From Minisyncoccota bacterium (lineage in GTDB: Bacteria > Patescibacteriota > Minisyncoccia > Moranbacterales > GCA-2747515): 48,230 nt of DNA. A program made the position numbers and the translations under genes. The notes under the pieces are model-generated. The model had not been told where the DNA came from, searched no databases, and saw nothing but the letters and a program-made list of their open reading frames with translations. The stretch is from positions 1 through 48,230 of the forward strand of contig CALDDM010000027.1 in the NCBI GenBank assembly GCA_937936355.1, in the 5' to 3' direction. Of the stretch, positions 24,567 through 32,368 are shown one piece after another. Position 1 is the stretch's first letter, and each line of letters starts with the position of its first letter.

Positions 24567-26309
24567 TCAAGCTGTACGACCAAGACGAATGTCTTCAAGC
24601 TTGAGCTGCGTTGTAATGACACCATTCCACGCGTTAGCATCAAGTGTTGTAATAACATCAAAACGCGGATCATGATCTCCCGCGTCAGAAGAATCAATCT
24701 CAGCCATGAGATCCGTAATTTTCTGAGCAAGTCCAAAACCAATCGCATCGATGCTGCCAAAATTATCGCCACCTGCAAAAACAATTTTCGCGTGACGCTG
24801 TGTCTTCCCAACATTTTTGACGGACTCAATCTGAAGCCCTCTGACAATAAACTTCGGCTCCGTGTTACCATACCCAAAAGGCGCGCAAACAGAAATACGT
24901 TCTCGCAAATCATCACAGACCTGCTGAGATGAAATCTCCAAATCAGCATGCGTCTCCTCGGGCACATCTGTCAGATCAAGAGTGCCCAGATAAGACTCAA
25001 CTGCACAGACAAAATCATCAACATCAGCAGCCTGCAAGGCAGCCCCACCCGCTGCTGCGTGACCACCATAATGTGTAAGGTATTGTGAAGACGCAGTCAA
25101 AAAATCTACCACACTAATACCTGGCACACTACGAAAAGAGCCACGTGCAACATCTCCTTCTGAAGTAAAGACGCCAACAGGAACACCGTATTTTTGTGTC
25201 AGTCGACCAGCTATGATACCCACTAATCCAATAGGCACATCTTCGTGAAGAGCAAAGATAAAATTCTTATCAGAAGTGCGCCCCTTAAGATCCTTCTCGA
25301 TAATGCGCATAAACCGCTCAGTCTCACTACGACGAAGAGTATTAAGCTGCTCTATATCGTGCGCCCGGACACGAGCAAGTGCCTGATCTTTTTCACAGAG
25401 TAATTCAAAAGCATCCCGTGCATGGCTCATACGACCAGCAGCATTCAAACGAGGTGCGACACCAAAAGCTATGCTGTGCGCACTCAAACCATCAGAATCA
25501 TACTTACCCACCTCACCCACTGAAAGCAACTCCTGCAAACCCGCGCGGCGTGATTTCTCTAGCACAACCAAACCATATCGCACAAATACGCGATTTTCAC
25601 CCAAAAGTGGCATACAGTCAGCAACAGTTGCGATCGCGACCAGATCAAGGTACCACTTCAGAGTACTTGCCTTGGAAGGCTCTAGTTTTTCATACAGAGC
25701 CTGCAAAACTTTAAAGACAACTCCCGTACCGCACAAATCCTTAAACGGATAGGAGTCATCGGATTGTGGGTTTATGATCGCATAAGCTTCTGGGGACAAA
25801 TCAGGCATATGGTGATGATCAGTGATAATCACCTCAATACCTTTATTCTTTGCGTATTCAATCTCATCAACATTTGAACTGCCACAATCCACAGTCATAA
25901 CAAGAAGAATATTTTCACTCGCGAAACGATCAATCGCAGCGCGAGAAAGTCCATGACCATCTTGTTTTGATGGAATTTCGCAATGGACACCTACCCCAAG
26001 ATCCTCAAGGCCGCTAACAAGAAGTGCCGCAGCACATACGCCGTCAGCATCATGATCTCCAAAGATCCCAACAACCTCACCGCGCTCCTTGGCAAGGAGA
26101 ACGCGCTCCACCACCTGATCCATTTGCGAAAAAAGATACGGATCGTGTAAATGACCCTCATAAGAAAAATACAAAAAATCATCAACGTCATGGGGCGTTG
26201 ATATTCCACGATTCTCCAACAAAATCTTTACAACCTCTTCTGACGTTGCACCAATTGGCACATCACTAGACGCTTTCCAATCACTTCCATCCTCAGTCAT
26301 TTGCATCAC
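24567..26309 (-). CDS. recJ: Single-stranded-DNA-specific exonuclease RecJ
   Basis: A 580-residue RecJ of the DHH phosphoesterase superfamily, a 5'-3' ssDNA exonuclease in recombination and mismatch repair. Motifs: motif I DHDADG (D85-G90), motif II VDCGSS, motif III TDHHHMPD, motif IV near NPQSDDSYPF and LCGTGVVFK; the DHHA1 part contains YGGHAAAGG (for the usual GGH-x-x-AAG), followed by a C-terminal OB-like domain. Length is typical. The second of two early Met codons (MTEDGS) is a possible alternative start. Its ATG lies 13 nt after the pseudo-receiver gene. Confidence 0.95.
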   Translation of the reverse strand: MMQMTEDGSDWKASSDVPIGATSEEVVKILLENRGISTPHDVDDFLYFSYEGHLHDPYLFSQMDQVVERVLLAKERGEVVGIFGDHDADGVCAAALLVSGLEDLGVGVHCEIPSKQDGHGLSRAAIDRFASENILLVMTVDCGSSNVDEIEYAKNKGIEVIITDHHHMPDLSPEAYAIINPQSDDSYPFKDLCGTGVVFKVLQALYEKLEPSKASTLKWYLDLVAIATVADCMPLLGENRVFVRYGLVVLEKSRRAGLQELLSVGEVGKYDSDGLSAHSIAFGVAPRLNAAGRMSHARDAFELLCEKDQALARVRAHDIEQLNTLRRSETERFMRIIEKDLKGRTSDKNFIFALHEDVPIGLVGIIAGRLTQKYGVPVGVFTSEGDVARGSFRSVPGISVVDFLTASSQYLTHYGGHAAAGGAALQAADVDDFVCAVESYLGTLDLTDVPEETHADLEISSQQVCDDLRERISVCAPFGYGNTEPKFIVRGLQIESVKNVGKTQRHAKIVFAGGDNFGSIDAIGFGLAQKITDLMAEIDSSDAGDHDPRFDVITTLDANAWNGVITTQLKLEDIRLGRTA

Positions 26310-26322
26310 ATTAACAATCTAG

Positions 26323-27192
26323 TTACACATCGGTACATTCAATTCGTCCTGAGACAGTCATATCAGCAGGATCTTCTACGCGCAGACGCAAAACGTGTTT
26401 CTGACCCTGCGCACAGGAAACGTTCTGGACTCCACCCAACTCCTTAACAAACTTCTCCAAATCTGGATCACTTAAGTCAAGTGGAACGGTATACTCATGC
26501 CGTGTCAGAATAACATGGATCCGATCAACAACATCCTCAGGACTAATATTTGAAGCAACAACAAAGTCTCTCACATCTAATTCTCGCGCCCTCTCCCTGT
26601 CTTGAGCGCGACCAAGATGAGAGTACATAATAACAGGAGTATGGGCGATCGTCGCACTCTTACGAAGAGCTTGGACCATAGCAAAACCATCCATTCGAGG
26701 CATAATGATCCCGGTAAAGATCAGTTCTGGGTGAACTTTTGTCGCTTTATCCAATCCATCAAGTCCATCCACAGCACTGACAGCATTATAGCCAGATTCG
26801 CGAAAAACCCGAGAATAGACATCAATCGTTTGCTGCTGATCATCAACAATTAAAACCGTCGGCTTTGTTGGGTCGAGTGGAACATCCTCTCCGATGCCCT
26901 CATAAAGAGAATTCTTATACTGCGTTTGAGAATCCGTACTCTGCGACTGTTCTATATCTCTTTTAATTTGCTGATGTTTCACGTGATCCAATGCAGTCTC
27001 TGTGTCCAAAACATTCACACTCTCATCGGCTACAATCGAAACACCAGAATCTGCTTGTTGGTAACTACCAGAAACTGATTGCCACATCGTTCCCGAAGAA
27101 GCACCCTCCGCAGAGCCTGTGGCGTGTAGATTAGTATTCTTTAGGTCGAGACTCATATTTTTATATTTATTTTCTATTGACCATACAAGCAA
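26323..27192 (-). CDS. Pseudo-receiver response-regulator-like protein
   Basis: A 289-residue protein with a disordered N-terminal part (1-105, Ser/Gln-rich), a CheY-like receiver domain (about 111-232) and a C-terminal 50-residue tail. In the receiver the acidic pair D117/D118 is present in LIVDDQQ, but the phosphoacceptor position in FTGIIMPRMDG is Gly161 instead of Asp, and the conserved Lys after the beta-5 strand is absent (RDFVVASN). It therefore cannot be a normal phosphorylated switch. No DNA-binding domain is seen. A strong AAGGAGA lies 7 nt before the TTG at 27192, favouring this start over the ATG at 27156. It is co-transcribed with recJ (13 nt). Confidence 0.85.
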   Translation of the reverse strand: MLVWSIENKYKNMSLDLKNTNLHATGSAEGASSGTMWQSVSGSYQQADSGVSIVADESVNVLDTETALDHVKHQQIKRDIEQSQSTDSQTQYKNSLYEGIGEDVPLDPTKPTVLIVDDQQQTIDVYSRVFRESGYNAVSAVDGLDGLDKATKVHPELIFTGIIMPRMDGFAMVQALRKSATIAHTPVIMYSHLGRAQDRERARELDVRDFVVASNISPEDVVDRIHVILTRHEYTVPLDLSDPDLEKFVKELGGVQNVSCAQGQKHVLRLRVEDPADMTVSGRIECTDV

Positions 27193-27277
27193 TGAAACGT
27201 CTCCTTAGGCAAACACATTCTTTTGACTCTAGTGTATCAAAAAAACTACAGCAAAAGAAATGTGCAGAGACTGACAA

Positions 27278-29422
27278 CTACGTTGCGTAGACCATTTTCA
27301 CATCTACTGCACATACAGACAACTGATCTGGCTGCGGCTCATTGTAAATAAGGAGAGGATTGATATCAATCTCAACAATATCCTGCATGTCAGTAGATAA
27401 CCGCATAAGACGCAGCACAACACCTGCAACAGCTTGCGCATCATAAGGCGCCTGACCGCGCGCTCCATTAAATAAAAATGCAAGTGGTCCTCGCTTTAGC
27501 TCTTGCACAATATACGCTTTAGATAGTGGGCGCAAAAAAAGTTGAGAAGCCTTGAGAATTTCGGTATAAATCCCACCCATACCAACAAGAATGACTGGAC
27601 CAAAAGTAGCATCTCTTTTCATGCCTACAATCAACTCTGTTTGAATCTTCCGCATTGGTTGAGCGATAATCCTTACGCCTTCTTCTGGAAATCGCTGCAA
27701 AAGAGCGTTACGAGATTCGTCCAGCTGTGCAGCAGAGCCAATTGGCAAAATGACACCGCCGCGATCACTTTTGTGCATGATGCCAGGGTGATCAACTTTC
27801 ACGACACATGGGTACTGTGTATCCATATGTAAACCATCTGTCACATCAGTGAAATCACTTACAGGAATGCCATAGGACTTAGCTATAGCACTCGCCTCAG
27901 AGAAATACGCTGCAGAGTTTGCCGCATCAGCAATAAGTCTCTGAATATGCTCCAGATCTACATCCACATCAAGAGTGCCATCATTCGCAGACTTCCGACC
28001 GTCCTTGAATGTTTTGACAGATGAAAAGAGCTGTTCAAGTGCGGCGACTGCCTCTGTTGGTGTATCAAAATGTAGCACACCAGCAGCACATAGCATCTTG
28101 CGAGCCTCAGCAACACCCTCTCCACCTATAAAACTTGCAACAATAATCTTATCAGAAGATTCATGGACATCAATGATACGTTGCGCAACTTCTTTTGCAG
28201 GCGTATTCTTTTGAGGCGTCAAAAGTACCATGATAATATCTACGTCCTTTGATCCTAAACAAAAATCAATGCCAGCCTCATAACGATCCAGCATCGCATC
28301 GCCAAGGAGATCAATGGGATTGTGAACCGATGCTGCAGATGGAAGGAAGTCCTTCAAGTCAGCGACGGCCTCAGCCTCAAATGTGTCAATACATAAGCAC
28401 TGCGTCTGTGCAATCGCATCAGTTGTAATAACGCCAGGCCCACCAGCATTTGTAACAACACCAACACGTGCATGGAACGAGCCCCCTTCTTCCCGTACAC
28501 CCAAACCAAGATGTAATGAGTGTTGAAATGTACGAACACCCTTATCTTGAGCAAGGCGTGTAGCAGCAAAAAGCTCACCAATCGTATTGACGCGAACAAT
28601 GCCAGCATCACGACACGCAGCGTCAGTGACAGCGTCGTCACCAGCCAAAGATCCCGTATGCAAAGCAATTGCACTTTGGGCCTGTGTACTTTTACCAGCC
28701 TTAAGTAGCACAACAACCTTTCCCGCACGTCGCGCCTGTTGTGCTGCGAGGAGAAAATCTGACCCATGCTTAATACTCTCCAAATACAACGTAATAACAT
28801 GTGTCTCAGAATCATTGGCAAAGTGAGCAATAAGCTGCGCTGCATCAACATCCATTTTATTACCTATACTCACAACACTAGAGAAACCTATTCCAATGTC
28901 ACGTGCACGATCGACAAAAGCAACTGCCAAGGCACCAGACTGAGATACAAGGGCAACACTACCTGACTCTGGCAATCCAGCTGCAAAGGAAGCATTGAGT
29001 AGCAATGAAGGAGTGATAAAACCTAAACAGTTTGGTCCAATAACACTCAAATCGTTTTCTTGTGTAATTTTTGCGAGAGCAACCTCACGATTATGCCCTG
29101 CAACGTCTGACTCTCCAAATCCAGCAGAAATAATGACATAATTCTTGCAGTACGGACTACCTTGCTCGACAATATCATTCACATATTGTGCAGGCACAGC
29201 AATCAAAGCAACATCTATATGTCCACCAGCTGCACTTGAAGCATCCTGAAGAGAAGTGTACGCATCGCGACCCAAGATACTACCACCCTTTGGGTTAACA
29301 AAATAAAAGTCACCAGCATATCCATATGTTATCAAATTTTGCGCAAGGGTATTTCCAATCTTCCCCGGTGTATCACTAGCACCAATCACAGCAACTGAAC
29401 GAGGTTTTAATATATGCTTCAT
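27278..29422 (-). CDS. ADP-forming acetyl-CoA synthetase, fused alpha and beta subunits
   Basis: A 714-residue fusion. Residues 1-460 are the alpha part: CoA-binding Rossmann fold (SVAVIGASDTPGKIGN), succinyl-CoA-ligase-like domains, and the phosphohistidine site H255 in ALHTGSLAG. Residues about 485-714 are the beta part with the ATP-grasp fold (YPCVVKVDHPGIMHKSDRGGV; FGPVILVGMGGIYTEI; EIDINPLL). The enzyme makes ATP and acetate from acetyl-CoA in fermenters, a common energy step in CPR bacteria and archaea. It is a single gene with an extended -10 promoter, divergent from the gene at 29594. Confidence 0.92.
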   Translation of the reverse strand: MKHILKPRSVAVIGASDTPGKIGNTLAQNLITYGYAGDFYFVNPKGGSILGRDAYTSLQDASSAAGGHIDVALIAVPAQYVNDIVEQGSPYCKNYVIISAGFGESDVAGHNREVALAKITQENDLSVIGPNCLGFITPSLLLNASFAAGLPESGSVALVSQSGALAVAFVDRARDIGIGFSSVVSIGNKMDVDAAQLIAHFANDSETHVITLYLESIKHGSDFLLAAQQARRAGKVVVLLKAGKSTQAQSAIALHTGSLAGDDAVTDAACRDAGIVRVNTIGELFAATRLAQDKGVRTFQHSLHLGLGVREEGGSFHARVGVVTNAGGPGVITTDAIAQTQCLCIDTFEAEAVADLKDFLPSAASVHNPIDLLGDAMLDRYEAGIDFCLGSKDVDIIMVLLTPQKNTPAKEVAQRIIDVHESSDKIIVASFIGGEGVAEARKMLCAAGVLHFDTPTEAVAALEQLFSSVKTFKDGRKSANDGTLDVDVDLEHIQRLIADAANSAAYFSEASAIAKSYGIPVSDFTDVTDGLHMDTQYPCVVKVDHPGIMHKSDRGGVILPIGSAAQLDESRNALLQRFPEEGVRIIAQPMRKIQTELIVGMKRDATFGPVILVGMGGIYTEILKASQLFLRPLSKAYIVQELKRGPLAFLFNGARGQAPYDAQAVAGVVLRLMRLSTDMQDIVEIDINPLLIYNEPQPDQLSVCAVDVKMVYAT

Positions 29423-29437
29423 AAATTCTTTTTTCTC

Positions 29438-29446
29438 ATTATACCA
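29438..29446 (-). promoter_or_regulatory. Extended -10 promoter for the acetyl-CoA synthetase gene
   Basis: On the minus strand TGGTATAAT (29438-29446) is an extended -10, 15 nt before the ATG region. No good -35 was seen. Confidence 0.55.
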
Positions 29447-29512
29447 GACGAACGCACAGCAGAGGTAGAATGAGAAAAAAGGAGGTGTGTGTAACTAAGA
29501 GAGAAAAAAGGC

Positions 29513-29540
29513 TTTACTTTCACCATGCCTAGGGTATAAT
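29513..29540 (+). promoter_or_regulatory. Sigma-70-like promoter for the 29594 gene
   Basis: TTTACT (29513-29518), 16-nt spacer, perfect TATAAT (29535-29540). A 7-bp hairpin AGTGAAA/TTTCACT (29562-29568 with 29575-29581) sits in the short leader, ending 12 nt before the ATG, and no Shine-Dalgarno is visible. Confidence 0.7.
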
Positions 29541-29593
29541 ATATACAACAAAACAAAATACAGTGAAAAAATGCTTTCACTCAAAATAAAATT

Positions 29594-30382
29594 ATGTCAC
29601 AAGAAACTGAAAAAATTTCTGAAGAAGAAAAAGCCCAAAAAATACAATCTCTGCGTGAAGTAATCACGACAGCCGAGTCAACGATCAAAAGCGCAAAGTC
29701 AATGCTCTTGCAATTCGAAGGCAAAAAAAAGGCTGGTAGAAAGCGAAAAGTTGATGAAGAAGACGGGCAAGTAGTACAAGGGACATTTGATGGACAAATT
29801 ATGGTAGGATTAGACGGAAAGAACTACCCTGTACCCGCAAACTACGCGAGTAAATCAAAACTTGTAGAGGGTGACCTCCTCAAACTGACAATCTCTCCAG
29901 AGGGCTTCTTTATTTACAAGCAGATCGGACCTGTTCCACGACAAAACATTATTGGTATTGTCGCACAAGATTCTGCTAGCAATTACTTTGTCCAGGCAGA
30001 GGAGAAAAGTTATCGCATCCTCCTAGCATCTGCAACATATTTCAAAGCAGAGCCAGGTGACGAGGTAGTAATCGTTACAGGGTCCCAAGACGACTGTCAA
30101 TGGGCTTCGATTGAAAGCGTTTTGCAGCACAATCACCTAAGCACCGAAGATGCGCAAAGAGGTATCCAATTGCCAAACATCGAAAAAGCTGCCCCAGCAA
30201 CTGCAGCTGGTATGCTTACTGGCAAAGACACAGAAACCTCTGCCTTTTCCGACCTTGCAGAAACAACCAGTATAGAAGAAAAGAATACACAGGAATCACA
30301 ATCAATTGTGGATGAATGGACGCCAGACATTGACGAAATTGAAAAAGAAATTCGCGCGGAAATGGATGAGCCAAAAGCCTAG
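29594..30382 (+). CDS. CPR-type conserved protein of unknown function
   Basis: A 262-residue protein. Residues 1-45 form a helical coiled coil, then a basic patch GKKKAGRKRKVDEEDG (about 44-59), then a beta-rich core with TFDGQIMVGLDGKNYPVP, NYASKSKLVEGDLLKL and GFFIYKQIGPVPRQNIIG (about 63-125), then a long acidic, disordered tail. My recollection is that this core recurs in CPR genomes with no known function. The basic patch could bind nucleic acid. It precedes the GtrA-like gene by 58 nt with no terminator between them, so the two may be co-transcribed. Confidence 0.82.
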   Translation: MSQETEKISEEEKAQKIQSLREVITTAESTIKSAKSMLLQFEGKKKAGRKRKVDEEDGQVVQGTFDGQIMVGLDGKNYPVPANYASKSKLVEGDLLKLTISPEGFFIYKQIGPVPRQNIIGIVAQDSASNYFVQAEEKSYRILLASATYFKAEPGDEVVIVTGSQDDCQWASIESVLQHNHLSTEDAQRGIQLPNIEKAAPATAAGMLTGKDTETSAFSDLAETTSIEEKNTQESQSIVDEWTPDIDEIEKEIRAEMDEPKA

Positions 30383-30440
30383 TGGTCTATCAACACAGAT
30401 AAAACAGAAGTAGCAGAAAGAGAGGCTGACTGATAGAGGG

Positions 30441-31066
30441 ATGAGATTTTCAAAATACATCCAACCTCTGAGAGCCTGTTTACATGCTCTAAAATCCAGA
30501 ATATTCATATCAAAAAAATTTTTCCACAACTTACGAAATTTTTACTTGTAGGTGGCATCAACACGATCATTCACTTTTCTATTTATAACATCCTGATCAT
30601 ATCCACTGGTCAGCTTGCTAGTGCCTACCTCGCCCTCTTTACGTGCATTGCTTTTTTTGCGGCAAACGTCAATAGCTACCTCTTAAACAAAAACTGGACC
30701 TTTCGGCCAGACAGCGATTCTTACGATGATGGCGACATTAGTACCGGATATCTGCCTCAGCAAGCAGAGGCAGCGGATGAGCGAGAAGACATTGAATCGC
30801 AAGAGTCGGGTACGACACGTCCTGACAGTACAGCAAATTTTGCCACATTTTTCATTGTAAGCATCGGCGGCCTTATAATAAATGTACTCCTTGTCTACAT
30901 GATCAATGCAAATTCTCCTGTGCTCTTTGGCTTGAGCGAGCTATCTCCTTTTTCAGAATCAATCACACAAAAACTTTGGGCAAATGTTGTGCTTATTTGT
31001 GCAACGATAGGAACATTGATATGGAACTTTATAGGCTACAAACTCGTCGTATTCAAGAATCAATAA
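30441..31066 (+). pseudogene. GtrA-family membrane protein gene with a frameshift
   Basis: The main frame reads KFLLVGGINTIIHFSIYNIL, then VNSYLLNKNWTFRP and, near the end, LIWNFIGYKLVVFKNQ before TAA at 31064-31066. These are GtrA (PF04138) motifs, with four membrane segments; GtrA proteins take part in moving lipid-linked sugars. That frame has no ATG, GTG or TTG start upstream. A natural start (ATG at 30441, MRFSKYIQPL) is in another frame that ends at a stop near 30548. The two frames overlap at AAAAAAATTTTT (about 30508-30519). In the ATG frame this reads TCA AAA AAA, so a -1 slip on A_AAA_AAA joins them. A true mutation, an assembly indel or programmed frameshifting are all possible. 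A 40-residue acidic loop after NKNWTFRP is unusual. Confidence 0.8.
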
Positions 31067-31131
31067 TCTTCTTTTTGGACAAATCTACAAACTGGCAATC
31101 AACCACGCCATTCACGACTCCCTACCAAGCA

Positions 31132-31887
31132 CTATAAGCTCTCACAGGAATCTTTAAATAAGACAGCTGAGACAGACGTCGCAAGATTCATACTACTAAC
31201 ACCTGATACCATTGGAATACCAACCCTCATATCAGCATAAGATCGCAGTTCTTTGGTAATCCCCTCTCTCTCAGTGCCAAAAACGAGCACGCCATCCGAG
31301 AATAAATTTATATCATACATACTCACGCCCTCATCTGTGCAGGCGTAAATGGTACGTTCCGCATAGCGGCTTTTCATCTCTGCCAATGTCGTTTGTACAA
31401 TTGGCAGCGACCACTGAAGTCCAGCTGCAGCACGAACAGTATTCGCGTGCCACGGCGATGTATCACCAGTCACAACCAATCCAGCAACTCCACGAGCAGC
31501 GCACACACGTATAACTGCACCAAGATTATCATGCGTCATAGGATTCTCCAGTACAACAGTGTGCCCAGATCGTGCATCAATGTCTGCAAAGTCATCCTGA
31601 TTCTTGTGTGCCAAACCGCATACAGCTGTGTGACAAGATTTCGGTGCGATCTCCTTAAGTTCTTGCTCAGAAATAATAGATGCTACCTTTTTGAGTGTGT
31701 TCCGAGTTGCCAGGTCATCAGCAGTAGCAGGAAAAGCTTGGCCCATAAACCGTTGCGTAACAAACAATTCACTAAACTGCGCCCCAAATCGAAGTGCATG
31801 CTTGATACCATGAAACCCCTCCACAACCACAAGATCTTCCCTACCCTTGCGAGATTTTTGAAATTGCTGTCTTATAACTTTATTCAT
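31132..31887 (-). CDS. SpoU/TrmH-family RNA 2'-O-methyltransferase
   Basis: A 251-residue SPOUT methyltransferase that would methylate ribose 2'-OH in rRNA or tRNA using S-adenosylmethionine. It has an N-terminal substrate-binding part (EGFHGIKHALRFG), then motif 1 NLGAVIRVCAARG, motif 2 LVFGTEREGI, and motif 3 IPMVSGVSSMNLATSVSAVLF forming the knotted SAM site. RlmB/TrmH-like, but the exact target base is not readable. Its start overlaps the rlmH stop by 4 nt, so the two are translationally coupled. It is the last gene of the cell-wall block. Confidence 0.9.
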   Translation of the reverse strand: MNKVIRQQFQKSRKGREDLVVVEGFHGIKHALRFGAQFSELFVTQRFMGQAFPATADDLATRNTLKKVASIISEQELKEIAPKSCHTAVCGLAHKNQDDFADIDARSGHTVVLENPMTHDNLGAVIRVCAARGVAGLVVTGDTSPWHANTVRAAAGLQWSLPIVQTTLAEMKSRYAERTIYACTDEGVSMYDINLFSDGVLVFGTEREGITKELRSYADMRVGIPMVSGVSSMNLATSVSAVLFKDSCESL

Positions 31888-32327
31888 ATGCGATGGTAAG
31901 GATGTCCAGCAATAATCGTACTTGCTCTATAAAGTGACTCAGAAGCAAAAAGCATCGCGAGATCATGCGGCAAAGTGAGCCTGCTAAGCGACCACATGAC
32001 AGGAACAAGCTTCCTAAGGTCGTCAGAATGACCATCTGGGCCGCCAATGTAAAACGAAATATGTGTTTCACCGCGACTGCCGTAGCTCTCCAAAGCATGC
32101 GCCATTCCCTGACTTGTAAGCTGAGTACCTCCCTCATCAAAAAGGATGTGTTGAAATTGAGAGTCCTTACGGATCATTGCAATACATTTTTTGCCAGCAC
32201 CCAGACCATCATCTATGTGAACAACGTCAACCTTATGAAACCCTTTTAGTCTGTGAATATACAAAGAAAACCCCTCCTGTGCAAAAGAGATTTTTGGTTT
32301 ACCAATCGTGATAATTCTAATATACAT
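31884..32327 (-). CDS. rlmH: 23S rRNA pseudouridine-1915 N3-methyltransferase
   Basis: A 147-residue RlmH, a small SPOUT enzyme that methylates pseudouridine 1915 in helix 69 of 23S rRNA on 70S ribosomes. It has FYIGGPDGHSDD (SAM-binding turn, for the usual IGGADG), then SLSRLTLPHDLAMLFASESLYRA and the highly conserved C-terminal HPYHR. The family start is the ATG at 32327; the open frame reaches further upstream into murJ. It follows murJ by about 40 nt and overlaps the SpoU gene by 4 nt. Confidence 0.93.
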   Translation of the reverse strand: MYIRIITIGKPKISFAQEGFSLYIHRLKGFHKVDVVHIDDGLGAGKKCIAMIRKDSQFQHILFDEGGTQLTSQGMAHALESYGSRGETHISFYIGGPDGHSDDLRKLVPVMWSLSRLTLPHDLAMLFASESLYRASTIIAGHPYHRI

Positions 32328-32368
32328 AAGAACTGAGGCAAGAGAATCGTTAATAGTTATGAGCATAG

